Origin: Gammaproteobacteria bacterium
GTDB taxonomy: Bacteria; Pseudomonadota; Gammaproteobacteria; Nitrosococcales; Methylophagaceae
Assembly (NCBI GenBank): GCA_014859375.1
Contig: JACUUH010000013.1
Location: 1-50,301, forward strand
Reading direction: 5' to 3'
Length of the DNA: 50,301 nt
A program made the position numbers and the translations under genes. The notes beneath the pieces are model-generated. The model was not told the origin of the DNA. It saw nothing but the letters and a program-made list of their open reading frames with translations, and did no database searches. This document shows positions 9,264 through 16,876 of this stretch, piece by piece (position 1 is the first letter of the stretch; every line of letters begins with the position of its first letter).

Positions 9264-10007
9264 ATGATAGTTCAAAGCGATTTTGCTGATCTTGATACAC
9301 CAACAGGTGTTATGCGTACTTATATTCATCGCCCTATTGGTGATGGTAGCTACCCTGTTATTTTGTTTTATTCAGAAATATTTCAACAAACTGGTCCGAT
9401 TGAGCGTGCAGCTCGTTATATGGCCAGTCACGGTTATGCGGTGTTGGTGCCTGAAGTATTTCATGAATTAAACCCTATTGGCACGGTACTGGGTTATGAC
9501 GATGCGGGGCGTGACAAAGGCAACGCAGATAAAGAAGCCAAAGATGTTCAGGCTTATGATTCTGATAATGTCGCTATGATCGAGTTTGTTAAACAACAAG
9601 CCTGGTGTAATGGTCATATCGGTGCCATGGGCTACTGTATTGGTGGTCACTTGGCATTTCGTGCAGCGTTACAACCCGAAGTTAAAGGCACTGCCTGTTT
9701 TTACGGTACCGATCTTCATATTCAAACAATCCCTAATAAGCCAGGCCAGCATAGCATGGAACGTTTGGCTGACATTAAAGGTGAGTTATTGATGATTTGG
9801 GGCAAACAGGATAATCATATTCCCGCTTCTGGTTTGGCTAAAATTTATAAAGAATTAAACCAAACAGATATCACCTTTACATGGCATGAGTTTAATGCTG
9901 GTCATGCCTTTATGCGTGATGAAGGCGATGGTGGCCGTTTTGATGCTCAAACAGCAAGTTTGGGTTATCAGTTGGCATTAAACCTGTTCAGCAGAACCTT
10001 ACGTTAG
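9264..10007 (+). CDS. Dienelactone hydrolase family protein
   Basis: This 247-residue alpha/beta hydrolase has the dienelactone-hydrolase triad: nucleophile Cys125 in 'GYCIGGH', Asp183 in 'GKQDNH', and His214 in 'AGHAF'. Length and layout are normal for the family. Members hydrolyse lactones or small esters in the cytoplasm; the substrate here cannot be told, as no aromatic-degradation genes are nearby. Start ATG 9264 has a GAG-containing leader. It is flanked by roughly 200-bp gaps and looks monocistronic. The upstream gap (9062-9263) is A/T-rich, with no structure I can name. Confidence 0.88.
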   Translation: MIVQSDFADLDTPTGVMRTYIHRPIGDGSYPVILFYSEIFQQTGPIERAARYMASHGYAVLVPEVFHELNPIGTVLGYDDAGRDKGNADKEAKDVQAYDSDNVAMIEFVKQQAWCNGHIGAMGYCIGGHLAFRAALQPEVKGTACFYGTDLHIQTIPNKPGQHSMERLADIKGELLMIWGKQDNHIPASGLAKIYKELNQTDITFTWHEFNAGHAFMRDEGDGGRFDAQTASLGYQLALNLFSRTLR

Positions 10008-10037
10008 TACTGTATCTCTTGAATTTATAATACTGTA

Positions 10038-10070
10038 AGGCACTTTCATTTTATAGAGATGGAAGTGCCT
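10038..10070. terminator. Hairpin after the dienelactone hydrolase gene
   Basis: AGGCACTTTCAT (10038-10049) pairs with ATGGAAGTGCCT (10059-10070) with one mismatch and a 9-nt loop. It lies 31 bp past the stop codon. The T-run that follows is weak, so it may be a factor-dependent terminator or an mRNA-stabilising hairpin. The remaining DNA to 10214 shows nothing else clear. Confidence 0.45.
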
Positions 10071-10214
10071 CCTGCTTACTACTCTGAACTCACATAAGAT
10101 GAGTTAGCCGTACAACATTCTCTCATTAAACAAAACCTGTTATTTAGTTTTGTTTTTCAGCTTTATTTCAGGTTCATCTTCTATGCTTTAGCCAAGTTCA
10201 TTAGGAGACGAGCC

Positions 10215-10781
10215 ATGAATACCTCAAAAATTAAAATCTGGGATTTACCCGTACGCATTTTCCATTGGTTACTTGTGGCATGTTTTGCCACGGCTTATTT
10301 GACTGAAGATGATTTTATGACCATTCATACCTATGCTGGTTATACGATTATGGGATTACTGTCATTTCGCATTATATGGGGAATTATTGGTCCACAACAT
10401 GCCCGTTTTTCTGACTTTGTTCAAACGCCAAGTTCAGTGTTGGCCTATCTCAAGGATATCTTTTATAACCGAGCTAAACGCTATTTAGGCCATAACCCTG
10501 CCGGTGGTGCCATGGTCATTGCCTTGATAGCCAGCCTGTTACTGACAACGATTACTGGCTTGGCCGCCTATGCTACTGAAGAAGCTGCTGGGCCGCTTGT
10601 TAGTCTGATGGATATGACACCTAATTTTATTTATGACGGAGCTGAGGATGTGCACGAGTTTTTTGCAAACTTAACTCTGGCCTTAATTTTCTTTCATATT
10701 GTTGGTGTTGTCATCGCCAGTCTATCGCACAAAGAAAACCTGGTTAAAGCCATGGTCACTGGCTACAAACAGTCAGAATAA
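10215..10781 (+). CDS. Cytochrome b561-family membrane protein
   Basis: This 188-residue protein has about four membrane helices (near residues 12-29, 37-55, 93-116 and 145-168). It also has the family's paired histidines: His17 in 'FHWLL', His38 in 'IHTYAGY', His143 in 'VHEFF' and His156 in 'FFHIVG'. These should bind b hemes in the inner membrane. It begins a run of plus-strand genes with SHP-type and diheme cytochromes, matching the known cytochrome b-SHP-DHC cluster. There the membrane cytochrome is thought to pass quinol electrons to the periplasmic cytochromes. The start ATG 10215 is supported by AGGAGA upstream. It is spaced 24 bp from the next start and is probably co-transcribed. Confidence 0.9.
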   Translation: MNTSKIKIWDLPVRIFHWLLVACFATAYLTEDDFMTIHTYAGYTIMGLLSFRIIWGIIGPQHARFSDFVQTPSSVLAYLKDIFYNRAKRYLGHNPAGGAMVIALIASLLLTTITGLAAYATEEAAGPLVSLMDMTPNFIYDGAEDVHEFFANLTLALIFFHIVGVVIASLSHKENLVKAMVTGYKQSE

Positions 10782-10805
10782 CGCATGCTATTACAGGAGA
10801 TTACG

Positions 10806-11210
10806 ATGAAAAAACAGACACTAGTGTTAGCCAGTTTATTAGTCGCTATTCACACACCATTATTTGCAGGTGAACAATTAGAATCAACAATTGAGCTTTA
10901 TCAACAGCAAGGCAATTTAAGCTTTAGTGCTGAGGCTGGTAAGGCCCTGTGGAATCAAGAAATAACACACAAACAAGCTCCAGTCACTCGAAGTTGTGCC
11001 AGTTGTCACGGCAGTGATGTCTCACAATCAGGCAAGCATATTAAAACAACCAAGGTGATCAAGCCTATGTCACCAACCATCAACCCTGCCCGTTTTACTG
11101 ATCAGGCAAAAATCGAAAAATGGTTTGTTAGAAACTGCAAATGGACATGGGGTCGTGAATGCAGTGTTCAAGAAAAAGGCGATATTTTGCGTTATTTAAG
11201 TCAACAATAA
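10806..11210 (+). CDS. shp: SHP-type monoheme cytochrome c (DUF1924 family)
   Basis: This 134-residue exported protein has a signal peptide of about 21 residues (MKKQTLVLASLL...FAG), a heme-attachment motif CASCH at 64-68, and the C-terminal block 'RNCKWTWGREC' with Asn110, Cys111 and Cys119. In the Rhodobacter sphaeroides heme protein SHP, an Asn near mature residue 88 is the sixth heme ligand and leaves on reduction to allow O2 binding; Asn110 here would be about mature 89. The Cys pair could form a disulfide. AGGAG at 10795-10799 sets the ATG at 10806 rather than the in-frame ATG at 10785. Its partners are the cytochrome b561 before it and the diheme cytochrome after it. Confidence 0.87.
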   Translation: MKKQTLVLASLLVAIHTPLFAGEQLESTIELYQQQGNLSFSAEAGKALWNQEITHKQAPVTRSCASCHGSDVSQSGKHIKTTKVIKPMSPTINPARFTDQAKIEKWFVRNCKWTWGRECSVQEKGDILRYLSQQ

Positions 11211-11229
11211 TGGTTGTCAGGAGTTTATT

Positions 11230-11784
11230 ATCAAAAAAAGTATCATTATCGGTTCAGTTATTATTTCGTCAGCAGTAGCATCACTTGCCTATTGTAGTGG
11301 TGGTGGAGAAAATGAAAGTGCTAAATGGTTTAAACCTCAACTTGATGTGGCTCCTGTGACACATCAGTTATATAAAAATGAATGTGCCAGCTGTCACATG
11401 GGCTATCAACCAGGACTTTTGCCTGAACGATCCTGGCAAAAACTGATGTCAGGTTTAGACAACCATTTTGGTGATAACGCTGAACTTACAGCTGAATCCT
11501 ATACTGCTATACTCAACTATCTTACTGATAACGCAGCAGATAAAAGTGATTATAAGCGTTCTCGTAGAATTACTAATTCACTTGCTGCCGATGACACGCC
11601 ATTACGAATTACCGACACTGACTATTTTAAAAGAAAGCACCGTGAACTATCATTAACAGCGATCACTCATAATGCCGAAATTGGTAGCTTCAGCAACTGC
11701 ATCGCTTGCCATCGTCAAGCTGATAAAGGGTCATTTAATGAAAATGAAATCAAGATCCCTGGCGCTTTGGGTAGATGGGATTAA
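11230..11784 (+). CDS. dhc: Diheme cytochrome c (DHC family) with a non-canonical start codon
   Basis: The protein has about 184 residues with two heme motifs, CASCH (52-56) and CIACH (157-161), and the DHC signature 'QPGLLPERSW' followed by 'LDNHFGDNAEL'. It would accept electrons from the cytochrome b and pass them to SHP in the periplasm. The frame is open from a stop at 11197 but has no ATG, GTG or TTG before GTG 11347, which lies past the export signal and conserved 'KWFKPQ'. AGGAG at 11219-11223 sits 6 nt before ATC 11230, the same spacing used by the preceding gene. Starting there gives IKKSIIIGSVIISSAVASLA, a good signal sequence. ATT at 11227 is the other option. Start codon ATC/ATT is inferred; a sequencing error is possible. 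Confidence 0.82.
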   Translation: MKKSIIIGSVIISSAVASLAYCSGGGENESAKWFKPQLDVAPVTHQLYKNECASCHMGYQPGLLPERSWQKLMSGLDNHFGDNAELTAESYTAILNYLTDNAADKSDYKRSRRITNSLAADDTPLRITDTDYFKRKHRELSLTAITHNAEIGSFSNCIACHRQADKGSFNENEIKIPGALGRWD

Positions 11785-11787
11785 ACA

Positions 11788-12084
11788 ATGAAACCGCGCC
11801 ATTATCTAATCGCATTGGTTTTATCCTTAGTGTCACTGTCTGCATATTCGGACAGTGATAATAAGCGTGCCCGCGAGTTACACCTTCGTGGTGAAATAGT
11901 GTCTCTGGAAAGTTTGTTGCCAACCATACGTCAGTATGGTGATTGGCCAATACTGGAAATCGAACTTGAACAAAAGCACGATGTTTTACTCTATGAAATC
12001 GAGTTGCTTGACGACCAAGGTCGTGTTCAAAAACTTAGGTTTGATGCTAAAACAGGCAAGGAAATAAAACGTGCTAAAAAGTAA
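11788..12084 (+). CDS. PepSY-domain periplasmic protein
   Basis: This 98-residue protein has an N-terminal signal (MKPRHYLIALVLSLVSLSAYS). A single PepSY-like unit follows: 'ARELHLRGEIVSLESLLPTI' then 'EIELEQKHDVLLYEIELLDDQGRVQKLRFDAKTGKEI'. Small PepSY proteins often precede PhoP/PhoQ-like two-component genes and are proposed periplasmic modulators of the sensor. It starts 3 nt after the diheme cytochrome stop and ends 18 nt before the response regulator, so it links the cytochrome and regulatory genes in one transcript. A role as accessory sensor is inferred from this position. Confidence 0.85.
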   Translation: MKPRHYLIALVLSLVSLSAYSDSDNKRARELHLRGEIVSLESLLPTIRQYGDWPILEIELEQKHDVLLYEIELLDDQGRVQKLRFDAKTGKEIKRAKK

Positions 12085-12102
12085 GCCTTTCGGAGTGTAT
12101 TG

Positions 12103-12771
12103 ATGAGATTACTTTTGGTTGAAGATGATCCTCGTCTTGGTCCAAGACTGAAACACGATCTGAGCAATGCTGGTTTTGCAGTTGATCTCGTCACTAATGG
12201 TATTGATGCTGAATTTCAAGGTATTGAAGATCCATACGATCTTGTCATTCTCGATTTGGGCTTGCCACAGCGATCCGGGCTTGAGGTTTTGCGAAACTGG
12301 CGTAAACAAAATATCAAATTACTGGTCATTATTGTGACTGCTCGTGATGATTGGTCAGACCGTGTTGAAGGTCTAAAAGCAGGTGCCGACGATTATATTG
12401 GTAAACCCTTTCATACCGAAGAGCTATTAGCCCGAATCGATGCCTTATTACGCCGTAGCCAAGATCGTGTTGAACAACATATCAACGTAGCTGGACTAAC
12501 ACTGGATCAAGAACAACAGCAAGTCACTTTATCCTCGGGCATAAATGTTCCACTGTCAGGCATTGAGTTTCGCCTTTTACGTTATTTTATGATTCGCCCC
12601 GGTAAAATTTTGTCTCAAACACAATTGGGCGAACATATCTATGAGGGTGACTCAGACCATGAAAGCAATGTAGTTGAAGTACATATTAGCCACCTTCGTC
12701 AAAAAATCGGCAAAGACTATATCAAAACACGGCGTGGTCAAGGTTACTTATTCACTGAAGCTGCACAATGA
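12103..12771 (+). CDS. Two-component response regulator, OmpR/PhoP family
   Basis: This 222-residue regulator has a receiver domain with acidic pair Glu7-Asp8-Asp9, phosphoacceptor Asp51 in 'LVILDLGLP', Thr79 and Lys101 in 'GKPF'. A C-terminal winged helix follows ('IEFRLLRYFM', 'VEVHISHLRQKIG', 'IKTRRGQGYLF'). ATG 12103 is preferred over TTG 12100 because GGAG lies 7 nt ahead. Its last four bases overlap the sensor kinase ATG (ATGA), so the pair is translationally coupled. The upstream cytochrome genes are the natural candidate targets, though no binding site was identified. Confidence 0.95.
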   Translation: MRLLLVEDDPRLGPRLKHDLSNAGFAVDLVTNGIDAEFQGIEDPYDLVILDLGLPQRSGLEVLRNWRKQNIKLLVIIVTARDDWSDRVEGLKAGADDYIGKPFHTEELLARIDALLRRSQDRVEQHINVAGLTLDQEQQQVTLSSGINVPLSGIEFRLLRYFMIRPGKILSQTQLGEHIYEGDSDHESNVVEVHISHLRQKIGKDYIKTRRGQGYLFTEAAQ

Positions 12772-14102
12772 ACTCACTTGAACGTCGCTTACAAGCAGGT
12801 CTGGCTGTTAGCCTGATCGCTTTAATGGTGTTATTAGGTTGGGCACAAGTATCAGTCATCGAAAAACTCACTGAACGTTTCATCGAATCTCGCCTGGAGC
12901 ATGACAGTCAGAGTCTACTTGCCGCAATCGCATTCGACCCAGAAGGCAATGTAAGTCTCGTCAACACCCAGCTTACTAATGTATACGCTCAACCCTATTC
13001 GGGGCATTATTATCAAATCGTCACCTCGAATAATGCCGAGCCTATTCGTTCACGCTCATTGTGGGATGATACATTAGAATTTGAGCTTCCTAGTTTAGGC
13101 CGTAACAACACTATCGAACAAGATGGTCCTGACTCTCAATCATTACTGATTCATATTGCCAGTTATCAAAAAGAAAATCGTATTGTCACCATTGCGGTTG
13201 CAGAGGATATTTCGCCGTTGCAACAACAGTTACGCTTTTACAGCACATTATTTATTGGCATTGCCATTATTGCTTTGTGTCTTTTAGTTCTAATTCAACG
13301 CATCATTATCAAAACATCATTTCGGCCACTCCGTCATGTGCACGATGAAGTGTTGAAATTATCAGAAGGTGAACAAGGTCAGTTAACTGAAAACGTACCC
13401 AGCGAAGTTAAACCATTGGTCGAGGCCGTCAATCATCTGCTGTTAGTTATGACGCAACGCCTTCAACGCTCACGTAATGCCTTGGGTAATTTGGCTCATA
13501 CTTTAAAAGGGCCATTGATCCTGCTCACACAACTTTCAAATGATGAAAAAATAAAACAACATCCCGATATTTTTAATGAGATACAAGAGCATACAACCAG
13601 AATGCAACAAATCATTAATCATGAATTGAAACGAGCGAGGCTAGCTGGTTCAGGCACACCAGGCCAACGGTTTGTACCGTCTAAAGAAATTCCCAATCTG
13701 ATCAACGTACTCAAACTGATGTACCGGGATAAATCACTTTCATTTGAATGTGACATTGCTCAAGGGACGTTTGATGATACCGATAGAGACGATATGTTAG
13801 AACTTATGGGAAACCTATTAGACAACAGCTACAAATGGGCAAACAGCATGATCAAATGTAGCGTTAAGACAGAACCAGAATTGACCATAATTGTTGAAGA
13901 TGATGGCCCAGGTTGCTCAACACAACAGTTGGACTTCATCACCCAACGCGGCATTCGTATTGATGAATCAGTTGCCGGTCACGGCCTTGGACTGACCATT
14001 GTTAAAGAAATTGCCCAGATCTATCACCTTGACTTGCAACTAGACCAATCGCCCACTTTGGGTGGGCTACGCGTTCGATTAAACCAAGCAAAAACAGAGT
14101 AA
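12768..14102 (+). CDS. Membrane sensor histidine kinase (PhoQ-like)
   Basis: This 444-residue kinase has TM1 at about 11-29, a periplasmic sensor region 30-157, TM2 at about 158-180, and a HAMP-like linker. The phosphoacceptor is His244 in 'NLAHTLKGPL'; the ATP-binding boxes are N 'ELMGNLLDNSYKWA', G1 'VEDDGPG' and G2 'GHGLGLTIV'. The dimerisation box 'LAHTLKGPL' is the PhoQ-type variant. It partners the OmpR-type regulator, with which it overlaps by 4 nt. The signal is unknown; with the upstream PepSY protein and cytochromes, a redox, oxygen or metal stimulus in the periplasm is plausible. Confidence 0.94.
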   Translation: MNSLERRLQAGLAVSLIALMVLLGWAQVSVIEKLTERFIESRLEHDSQSLLAAIAFDPEGNVSLVNTQLTNVYAQPYSGHYYQIVTSNNAEPIRSRSLWDDTLEFELPSLGRNNTIEQDGPDSQSLLIHIASYQKENRIVTIAVAEDISPLQQQLRFYSTLFIGIAIIALCLLVLIQRIIIKTSFRPLRHVHDEVLKLSEGEQGQLTENVPSEVKPLVEAVNHLLLVMTQRLQRSRNALGNLAHTLKGPLILLTQLSNDEKIKQHPDIFNEIQEHTTRMQQIINHELKRARLAGSGTPGQRFVPSKEIPNLINVLKLMYRDKSLSFECDIAQGTFDDTDRDDMLELMGNLLDNSYKWANSMIKCSVKTEPELTIIVEDDGPGCSTQQLDFITQRGIRIDESVAGHGLGLTIVKEIAQIYHLDLQLDQSPTLGGLRVRLNQAKTE

Positions 14103-14147
14103 ATAAAACTTTTCACAATTAACTAAACATAGCAGCGAGAACATACC

Positions 14148-14483
14148 ATGAAATCACTCTCAACCTTATGGCTTACAGGCTTGATACTAATCAGCACTAG
14201 TCTGCTTTATGGCTGTGACCAAGATCAAAAAACAGCTCAATTGCCACAACAAAACCAGTCTCAAACTCAAGAAGTGAATGATAAAGATGTCACTGCAAAC
14301 GTTAAACAAGCACTAGGTGATCATACTGAGTTCAAGCATCTCAACATAACAGTCGTCACAACCAAAGGCGATGTATTGCTTACAGGTGAAGTAGATAACG
14401 AAGATCAACTAGAAACTATCACAATGCTGGTTCACACTATTGATGGTGTCCACACTGTACATAATCATTTGCTTACACGTTAG
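14148..14483 (+). CDS. BON-domain lipoprotein
   Basis: This 111-residue protein has a lipoprotein signal ending in lipobox LLYGC (Cys23), a Gln-rich linker, and a single BON domain at about 46-111 ('VTANVKQALGDHTEF', 'LNITVVTTKGDVLLTGEV', 'DGVHTVHNHL'). BON domains bind phospholipid or stabilise the envelope; OsmY and YraP-like proteins are relatives. It follows the kinase by 45 bp and may be the last gene of the cytochrome/two-component unit or part of its regulon. The last 72 bp, including the stop, are duplicated at 28154-28225 with few changes. Confidence 0.88.
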   Translation: MKSLSTLWLTGLILISTSLLYGCDQDQKTAQLPQQNQSQTQEVNDKDVTANVKQALGDHTEFKHLNITVVTTKGDVLLTGEVDNEDQLETITMLVHTIDGVHTVHNHLLTR

Positions 14484-14674
14484 ATGTATTAGAGTCTGTT
14501 TATCTTTAATCTGCAACGAGATTTGGGCTTGTCCAAGGTGAGGATTTTCCAATGTAAACGCAATGATAGTTGCTTCAACTTGTTTGCTGGCCTAAGAAGC
14601 GTCGATCCACTACTAATCAAATCTGCTCGGATCATGGGACTGAGCCTGACCGATCCTCACGAAATTTTAGATAG

Positions 14675-14722
14675 CTAAAACAAAGGTGCTGGATGGCTGT
14701 GCTTATCCAGAACTGAGGTTAA
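14675..14722 (+). mobile_element. Partial MITE copy (48 bp identical to one end of the 32012-32252 element)
   Basis: Bases 14675-14722 are an exact reverse-complement match of 32015-32062, including the terminal repeat tip ending GAGGTTAA. No matching opposite terminus is visible in the gap 14484-14904, so this is a solo or half element. The rest of that gap holds a GTGAGGATT/GATCCTCAC inverted pair (about 14538-14660) of unknown meaning and the terminator at 14816-14865. Confidence 0.75.
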
Positions 14723-14815
14723 ATTAAGTCCTTTATCATGTACCGCTCTCAAACCAATAAATCGAAGCGTTGTCGTTGTGTTTAATAAAACCCGTTCTGC
14801 CAAGGCATTAGCATG

Positions 14816-14865
14816 AAAAAATCAGCCAACAACCAGCCAGGGTTAACTGGTTGTTGACTGCTGAT
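14816..14865 (-). terminator. Rho-independent terminator of the peroxiredoxin gene
   Basis: Read on the minus strand, CAGTCAACAACCAG (14860-14847) pairs with CTGGTTGTTGGCTG (14836-14823) with one G-T pair and a 10-nt loop, followed by a six-T run (14821-14816). It sits 40 bp past the peroxiredoxin stop codon, on the same strand. This is the best-formed minus-strand terminator in the window. Confidence 0.8.
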
Positions 14866-14904
14866 ACCTAAAAGTTGGCACATGCCGTATACGCGGTGAG
14901 AGTA

Positions 14905-15537
14905 TCAGTGTAAATCAGTAAAACGCAGGTATGGTCTTACCGCGTCATAACCTTGAGGAAAACGAGCAGCGAGTTCAGCTTCATCCTGAATCGATGGCAC
15001 AATCACGACCCTATCGCCAGCTTGCCAATTGCCTGGTGTTGCTACTTTTTCGTTATCGGTCAGTTGCAAAGAATCTATCACCCGCAAAATTTCATTAAAA
15101 TTGCGACCCGTACTGGCTGGATAGGTAATGATTAATCTGACTTTTTTTTGTGGATCGATAATAAATAACGATCGTACTGTCAGTGTCGCATTGGCATTGG
15201 GATGAATCATGTCATACAACTCGGATACCTTACGATCAGGATCTGCCAGGATTGGAAAATTGACTGTAGTATTTTGAGTGTCATTAATATCGTCGATCCA
15301 TTGATGATGCTTATCGACAGAGTCAACAGATAAGGCTAATACTTTGACATTTCTTAATTCAAATTCAGCTTTTAACTTGGCTGTCAGACCTAATTCCGTT
15401 GTACATACCGGTGTAAAATCTGCTGGGTGCGAAAACAGTACACCCCAGCTGTTTCCCAACCATTGGTGAAAATGAATGCGACCTTCGGTTGAATCTTGCT
15501 CAAAGTCAGGGGCAGTATCGCCTAATCTGATGGTCAT
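14905..15537 (-). CDS. 1-Cys peroxiredoxin (Prx6 family)
   Basis: This 210-residue thiol peroxidase has the active-site motif 'HPADFTPVCTTELG', with peroxidatic Cys45. The extended C-terminal domain ('PGNWQAGDRVVIVPSIQDEAE') is typical of Prx6 rather than the shorter AhpC group. It reduces H2O2 and organic peroxides in the cytoplasm, and usually needs an external thiol. No second resolving cysteine is evident. The start ATG 15537 has AAGGAGAAAC just upstream on the minus strand. A strong terminator follows, so it ends its transcript; it may be read with the hydrolase gene 27 bp upstream. Confidence 0.93.
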   Translation of the reverse strand: MTIRLGDTAPDFEQDSTEGRIHFHQWLGNSWGVLFSHPADFTPVCTTELGLTAKLKAEFELRNVKVLALSVDSVDKHHQWIDDINDTQNTTVNFPILADPDRKVSELYDMIHPNANATLTVRSLFIIDPQKKVRLIITYPASTGRNFNEILRVIDSLQLTDNEKVATPGNWQAGDRVVIVPSIQDEAELAARFPQGYDAVRPYLRFTDLH

Positions 15538-15564
15538 GTTGTTTCTCCTTGGTTTTGCCTGCTA

Positions 15565-16251
15565 TCAGGCATAGTGTAAAAAAGTATTGTTTATTGCCAC
15601 GGTATTGATCGTTGGGTAAGTTCTGGGTAGTTGACGTTTACGTGAGTTATTCCAGTTACCTAACTGATAAACCTCATCACCTGGCAGCGGCTCTACAGCG
15701 TCAAGCATCGCTAAAACAAAATCCTTGATTAACGGCCATTGACCATAGCCAGATGCGCTATTTATATGACCGGCATTGCCTGCGTTATAAAACGCTAAGC
15801 CCCAATCACGACTCAGTTGATCCGCCTGAACAAGTGGCATCCACGGATCATTTTTACTGGCAACCACTACCCCTAAGGTATTTAGATGCCGGTCAGGCAT
15901 GCAAGCTGCTATCGTTTGTAAGGTGTTTTGGCTGTCATTAATCGGCCCATAAAGCGCAAAACGTTCTGGCGCTGCTGGTGCGACTAATATAACGCCGACT
16001 ACTTTTTCTGGTCGCCATGACGCTATCACGGCACTTACCAAACACCCAAAACTGTGCGCGACCAAAATCACTTGTCCAGAGATACTATCGAGCTGCTTTT
16101 CTAGTGCCTCTGACCAAGTGAACAGTGCTGGTGTCTCCCAGTCGACACCGGTCAAACGTTCACTTTCTGGAAATTGTTGTTCGAGCCAGGTTTGCCAGTG
16201 TTGATCATCACTGCCATGAAACCCTGGCACAGTTAGGATTTTGGTGTTCAT
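15565..16251 (-). CDS. RBBP9/YdeN-family serine hydrolase
   Basis: This 228-residue alpha/beta hydrolase starts 'ILTVPGFHGSDDQHWQTWLE', the family opening. The nucleophile Ser is in 'VAHSFGCLV' (near residue 87), the acid is in 'ASKNDPWMP' (near 155) and the His is in 'GNAGHINSASGYGQWP' (near 181). Bacterial members are small esterases of unknown natural substrate. The extra 30 residues at the C terminus (KRQLPRTYPTINTV...) go beyond the core fold. It lies 27 bp upstream of the peroxiredoxin gene on the same strand. A repeat element occupies its upstream region, so its promoter may be inside or next to that repeat. Confidence 0.85.
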   Translation of the reverse strand: MNTKILTVPGFHGSDDQHWQTWLEQQFPESERLTGVDWETPALFTWSEALEKQLDSISGQVILVAHSFGCLVSAVIASWRPEKVVGVILVAPAAPERFALYGPINDSQNTLQTIAACMPDRHLNTLGVVVASKNDPWMPLVQADQLSRDWGLAFYNAGNAGHINSASGYGQWPLIKDFVLAMLDAVEPLPGDEVYQLGNWNNSRKRQLPRTYPTINTVAINNTFLHYA

Positions 16252-16264
16252 TATGCTGCTCCTT

Positions 16265-16587
16265 GATCTATATACCTGTAATCATTGAAGATGCAGATAT
16301 GGCTAAAAAATTTCGGTTCACCCTGAGCTCTGAGCTCGTCGAAGAGTCAAAGGCTTGGCTTACTTCGGTTCATGGTTCGACAAGCTCTCGGCAACTGCTT
16401 ATCCACATGGATGTGGTGTATGCAGAAGAAACGTCAGGAACGTTTCCTGTCTTGCGTTGCTCTACCTCCTGCATCCATGCAGTCGACCACGAACGGTAAA
16501 AAATCTCGTCACGAACAGCGAAAGTAGGACAAGCTCGTCACCAACGGTAAAAGTAGTAAGCATCTTCGAGTTGATTGGGTATAGATC
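16265..16587. repeat. Dispersed palindromic repeat, long copy (shared with 28841-29006)
   Basis: The ends are imperfect inverted repeats: GATCTATA...GAAGATGC at 16265-16294 and GCATCTTCGAG...TATAGATC at 16559-16587. Inside are CCTGAGCTC..CTCGTCGAAG and GTTCATGGTTCGACAAGCTC, shared with the 28841 copy. This copy carries about 150 extra bases (about 16388-16535), including the imperfect palindrome CAGGAACGTTTCCTG and a second set of CTCGTCAC/ACGGTAAAA segments. It lies between the hydrolase and TOBE genes. No transposase is visible; it looks like a non-autonomous repeat. Confidence 0.7.
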
Positions 16588-16589
16588 GT

Positions 16590-16814
16590 TTATATCTTGC
16601 TGAAACTGGCCAGCGCCACTTCCGTTGATTTGAATAAGGCTATTACTTCAAATCCTGGTTTAAGTCCAAGGTGATCAATTGAACTTGTGGTCACCACCGA
16701 TGTGATAATGCCAGCACGTGTATCAACTTCAACTTCACTGACTACATCGCCACGTTTTATGCGTTTGATCGTGCCTTTAAATTGATTTCGGCTGTTTATT
16801 GCTTTAATGGTCAT
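16590..16814 (-). CDS. TOBE/Mop-domain molbindin-like protein
   Basis: This 74-residue protein is a single TOBE (Mop) domain: 'SRNQFKGTIKRIKRGDVVSEVEVDTRAGIITSVVTTSSIDHLGLKPGFEVIALFKSTEVALA'. Stand-alone Mop proteins oligomerise and store molybdate or tungstate in the cytoplasm; related domains bind sulfate-like oxyanions in ABC transporters. It is the last gene of the porin / sulfate-binding protein run, 62 bp after the binding protein. That position suggests oxyanion handling. The repeat element begins 2 bp past its stop codon. Confidence 0.87.
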   Translation of the reverse strand: MTIKAINSRNQFKGTIKRIKRGDVVSEVEVDTRAGIITSVVTTSSIDHLGLKPGFEVIALFKSTEVALASFSKI

Positions 16815-16876
16815 GTCTATATCCTTTTATTTTTACTATTCGGCCTGACTTATTTCAGGCCGAATTATTGATTGAA

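Noticed and set aside
11210-11278. ATG 11210 as start of the diheme cytochrome
   Set aside because: It is in another frame and hits TAG at 11276-11278 after 22 codons.
11290-11300. Lipobox in the diheme cytochrome signal (LAYC)
   Set aside because: The residue before the Cys is Tyr, not Gly, Ala or Ser, so lipid modification is unlikely.
11347-11784. GTG 11347 as start of the diheme cytochrome
   Set aside because: It removes the signal peptide and the conserved region before the first heme motif, leaving a protein that could not be exported for heme attachment.
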